Below, in pieces: positions 49,274 through 50,189 of a DNA stretch of 50,189 bases. The stretch is from contig NZ_KQ949024.1 of NCBI RefSeq assembly GCF_001514285.1, forward strand, positions 1 to 50,189, read 5' to 3'. A model generated the notes under the pieces. That model saw only the letters and a program-made list of their open reading frames with translations, ran no database searches and was not told where the DNA came from. This DNA is from Streptomyces sp. DSM 15324 (GTDB lineage Bacteria; Actinomycetota; Actinomycetes; Streptomycetales; Streptomycetaceae). A program made the translations under genes and the position numbers. Each line of letters opens with the position of its first letter. Within the stretch, counting starts at the first letter, position 1.

Positions 49274-49417
49274 CTATCCGGTGAACAGTTTCGCCGCCTT
49301 CTGCACCAGCTCGTAGAGGCCGTAGGCGAGCGGGGCGCCCACCCACAGCCAGGCGAGCGCGATGAGCGGCCGGCGGTCCGGCTCAGGCGGACTCGGGCTG
49401 CTGTCGGGCTGTGACAT
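49274..49417 (-). CDS. MFS transporter small subunit (oxalate/formate-type transporter partner)
   Basis: This 47-residue peptide runs from ATG at 49417 to TAG at 49274. It is a Pro/Ser-rich N-terminus followed by one transmembrane helix, RPLIALAWLWVGAPLAYGLY, and a basic end. It overlaps the 3' end of the MFS gene by 35 bp. Tiny single-span proteins of this type accompany OFA transporters in actinobacteria. Confidence 0.8.
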   Translation of the reverse strand: MSQPDSSPSPPEPDRRPLIALAWLWVGAPLAYGLYELVQKAAKLFTG

Positions 49418-50189
49418 CGGCGGCCTCCTTCGTCGAGGTGGGCAGGTGGTGGCGGGCGGCGACGGGGCGGACCAGCTCGTTGGCGACGAAGCCGACGGCG
49501 AGCAGCCCGATCATGATGAACAGGGACAGGGAGTAGAGGTCCGCGCCGTGCTTGCCGGCTTCTTCCTGGCGGTCGGCGATCCAGTTGACGATCAGCGGTC
49601 CGAGGACGCCGGCCGTGGACCAGGCGGTGAGCAGCCGGCCGTGGATGGCGCCGACCTGGTAGGTCCCGAAGAGGTCCTTGAGGTAGGCGGGGATCGTCGC
49701 GAAGCCGCCGCCGTAGAAGGAGAGGATCACAAGGGCGCACAGGATGAACAGCGGCTTGGAGGAGTCGCCGAACAGCGCGATCAGCGCGTACATGAGGGCG
49801 CCGACGCCCAGGTAGAGGCGGTAGACGTTCTTGCGGCCGATCAGGTCGGAGGTGGACGACCAGCCGATGCGGCCGGCCATGTTGGCCGAGGACAGCAGGG
49901 CGACGAACCCGGCGGCGGCCGTCACGGACACCGGGGTGGAGGTGTCGGCGAAGAAGTCCGTGATCATCGGGGCGGCCTTCTCCAGGATGCCGATGCCGGC
50001 GGTCACGTTCATGCAGAGCACCACCCACAGGCACCAGAACTGCGGGGTGCGCACCGCGGAGCGGGCCGATACCTGCACGCCCGTGCCGCCGCTCGCCCCG
50101 GCGCCGTGCCCGCCGGGCGGAGAGCCGCTGGGGCTGCTGCTCGCCTCCTCGGGGACCGCCTGGACGGTGCGGGGGACGCGGACGAGGAG
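49383..50189 (-). CDS. Oxalate/formate antiporter-type (OFA) MFS transporter, C-terminal part (partial)
   Basis: The frame runs open through the right window edge, giving 268 residues. It begins in a hydrophilic central loop (LLVRVPRTVQAVPEEASSSP), followed by six hydrophobic segments. FWCLWVVLCMNVTAGIGIL, SSANMAGRIGWSSTSDLIGRK and YGGGFATIPAYLKDLFG are OFA-family features. An internal GTG at 50078 is not the start, since the loop continues upstream. It probably transports oxalate, formate or another carboxylate. Confidence 0.88.
   Translation of the reverse strand, partial: LLVRVPRTVQAVPEEASSSPSGSPPGGHGAGASGGTGVQVSARSAVRTPQFWCLWVVLCMNVTAGIGILEKAAPMITDFFADTSTPVSVTAAAGFVALLSSANMAGRIGWSSTSDLIGRKNVYRLYLGVGALMYALIALFGDSSKPLFILCALVILSFYGGGFATIPAYLKDLFGTYQVGAIHGRLLTAWSTAGVLGPLIVNWIADRQEEAGKHGADLYSLSLFIMIGLLAVGFVANELVRPVAARHHLPTSTKEAADVTARQQPESA

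Overview
The window is very GC-rich, with GTG and TTG starts, ATGA/GTGA translational overlaps, leaderless genes and a conservon (cvnA-B-C-D plus a P450). This is a Streptomyces-type actinomycete chromosome. It lies at the end of a pentose-phosphate cluster: the last codons of a likely pgi are followed by gnd. It then runs through many small catabolic, transport and regulatory modules.

Layout. (1) 1-3027: pgi tail, gnd, a histidine phosphatase and a beta-helix/membrane protein. (2) 3122-8521: a shikimate/quinate-to-protocatechuate module (QuiC-type dehydratase, AroE/QuiB-type dehydrogenase, TetR regulator, MHS-family transporter), with two copies of one 25-bp operator. (3) 8659-12539: an F420/FMN-type PPOX protein, a leaderless TetR gene with twin 13-bp operators coupled to a DHA2-type exporter, and a serine hydrolase. 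(4) 12543-15974: an operon with both saccharopine dehydrogenase types and an FAD amine oxidase. (5) 16094-23665: the most interesting locus. It has a GTP cyclohydrolase II carrying Met120 at the residue that decides between FAPy and APy products, a creatininase/ArfB-family amidohydrolase, a pterin-synthase fold lacking a zinc ligand and the catalytic cysteine, a methyltransferase, a glycosyltransferase, an MDR oxidoreductase, a polytopic flippase-like protein and a CDP-alcohol phosphotransferase. The set looks like a pathway making a GTP-derived, glycosylated and perhaps membrane-linked molecule. Its homologues in S. coelicolor (SCO6648-6655 region, from memory) have no assigned product that I know of.

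(6) 23878-30754: an MFS / fused ABC permease / solute-binding lipoprotein / GNAT operon, divergent from a CooC-like ATPase plus a small protein. Zur/Nur-like boxes lie on both sides, suggesting metal control. (7) 30894-31502: 3' remnant of a secreted glycosidase-type gene. (8) 31658-34069: an EF-G paralogue preceded by a possible 34-codon leader peptide with an embedded stem-loop, then an RlaP-like nucleotidyltransferase. (9) 35109-40924: a hydroxyproline catabolic cluster (three-subunit D-hydroxyproline dehydrogenase, deaminase, epimerase, GntR) with a shared 12-bp motif at three promoters. (10) 41048-46343: an FMO-like monooxygenase convergent with a conservon whose P450 lacks the EXXR motif (CYP157-like). 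(11) tRNA-Leu(GAG), a GntR regulator, a stand-alone FabH, and an oxalate/formate-type MFS with its small subunit, cut by the window end.

A dispersed GCATACSG octamer recurs in spacers, in a 9-copy tandem array, and inside two protein linkers. This suggests local short-repeat expansion.
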